5,537 bases of DNA, from positions 1 through 5,537 of the forward strand of contig UQTE01000036.1 in NCBI GenBank assembly GCA_900543805.1. The letters run 5' to 3'. Shown piece by piece: positions 5,127 to 5,537 of the stretch. Both the position numbers and the translations under genes were made by a program. Origin of the DNA: an uncultured Sutterella sp. (GTDB taxonomy: Bacteria; Pseudomonadota; Gammaproteobacteria; Burkholderiales; Burkholderiaceae_F). Positions within the stretch are counted from its first letter, which is position 1. The number at the start of each line of letters is the position of its first letter. The notes under the pieces were generated by a model, which did no database searches, was not told where the DNA came from, and worked only from the letters and a program-made list of their open reading frames with translations.

Positions 5127-5164
5127 GAAAGGGCCGCACGCAGGGAGAAACGGACGACCCTTTC
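5127..5164 (-). terminator. Shared hairpin between convergent genes
   Basis: GAAAGGG (5127-5133) and CCCTTTC (5158-5164) form a perfect 7-bp stem, with an inner CCG/CGG pair of arms possible. On the minus strand the stem runs into further T (CCCTTTCTTTA), so it should mainly end the oxidoreductase transcript. On the plus strand no T run follows. It lies in the 56-base gap between the two convergent genes. Confidence 0.45.
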
Positions 5165-5181
5165 GGAGCCCCCGGTACGAA

Positions 5182-5537
5182 TTACTTCGTTTCCATCGCG
5201 GCACGGCGCTTCATCACCATCCCCGAGAAGAGGACGACGTAGATGAGAAGCGCGACCGTGAAGCCGAGAAGACAGCACTGCGCCATCGACATGAACTTCA
5301 TCGAGGGGATGAGGTACCATCCACCCGCGTCGTTGTACATGTTGATGATGGATTCCTGGAGCGGCGACAGAACCGTGCCCATCGGGACGTCGGAATTGTC
5401 GTAGCCGCAGTCGCCCGTCGGGAGGAACCAGTCGGGCGCCCACTTTTCAAGCGGCAGACCGAAGGGATAGTGCGGTTCCAGGGAGCAGCCCTGCATCCCG
5501 AACATCGCGTCGAGGTCGTCCGAGTGAATGGCGCGGT
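5182..5537 (-). CDS. dsbI: DsbB/DsbI-type disulfide oxidoreductase, C-terminal part
   Basis: This partial gene enters from the right edge; about 118 codons of its 3' end are visible, ending in TAA at 5182-5184. The product is an inner-membrane protein that passes electrons from a periplasmic thiol oxidase (DsbA or DsbL) to quinone. The visible part has a periplasmic loop with a cysteine in GCSLEPHYPFGLPL (codon 5485-5487) and another in PTGDCGYDN (codon 5407-5409). They are 26 residues apart, the same spacing as the catalytic C104 and C130 of E. coli DsbB. GGWYLIPSMKFMSMAQCC, a final membrane helix and a short Lys/Arg-containing tail follow. The long loop and the GWYLIP stretch fit the DsbI branch better than classical DsbB. 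In enterobacteria that branch works with DsbL and an arylsulfate sulfotransferase. An internal ATG (5503-5505) is not the real start, because the frame stays open to the edge. The N-terminal half and its CXXC are out of view. Confidence 0.75.
   Translation of the reverse strand, partial: RAIHSDDLDAMFGMQGCSLEPHYPFGLPLEKWAPDWFLPTGDCGYDNSDVPMGTVLSPLQESIINMYNDAGGWYLIPSMKFMSMAQCCLLGFTVALLIYVVLFSGMVMKRRAAMETK

Overview
This is a GC-rich bacterial window, probably from a betaproteobacterium of the order Burkholderiales. The gene repertoire and protein styles recall the gut family Sutterellaceae (Sutterella, Parasutterella and relatives). That placement is inference from remembered protein families, not a search. 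The coding part is dense, with strong G/C preference at third codon positions. Five complete protein genes, one partial gene and one tRNA can be supported.

Layout: positions 1-304 hold no gene I can name. They are less GC-rich and carry two perfect or near-perfect hairpins, two rho-independent terminators in tandem (140-174 and 186-218) and a -10 box serving the tRNA. A CAT-anticodon tRNA (305-381), most likely the lysidine-modified tRNA-Ile2, is followed 42 bases later by rhlE, a DEAD-box RNA helicase (424-1836). The 303-base gap after rhlE has an extended -10 promoter, three stem-loops and a strong terminator ending at 2039. It could encode a roughly 150-nt small RNA or be an attenuated leader. 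Next come a small AbrB/MazE-type DNA-binding protein (2140-2370), a ten-helix EamA/DMT transporter (2448-3332) and a U32-family Fe-S protein (3418-4677) with its own terminator. A Phd/YefM-type antitoxin-like gene (4847-5125) follows. On the opposite strand, and running off the right edge, is the C-terminal part of a DsbB/DsbI-type disulfide oxidoreductase (5182 to beyond 5537).

The genes do not form one pathway. Each has its own promoter or terminator signals, so this looks like a string of short transcription units. There is a loose RNA theme: a tRNA, an RNA helicase and a U32 protein whose relatives hydroxylate tRNA or rRNA. The two antitoxin-like genes both lack an adjacent toxin. The least explained parts are the structured noncoding segments at 1-218 and 1876-2039, and an 8-bp inverted repeat that fills the leader of the U32 gene. 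I see no phage genes, insertion sequences or CRISPR arrays.
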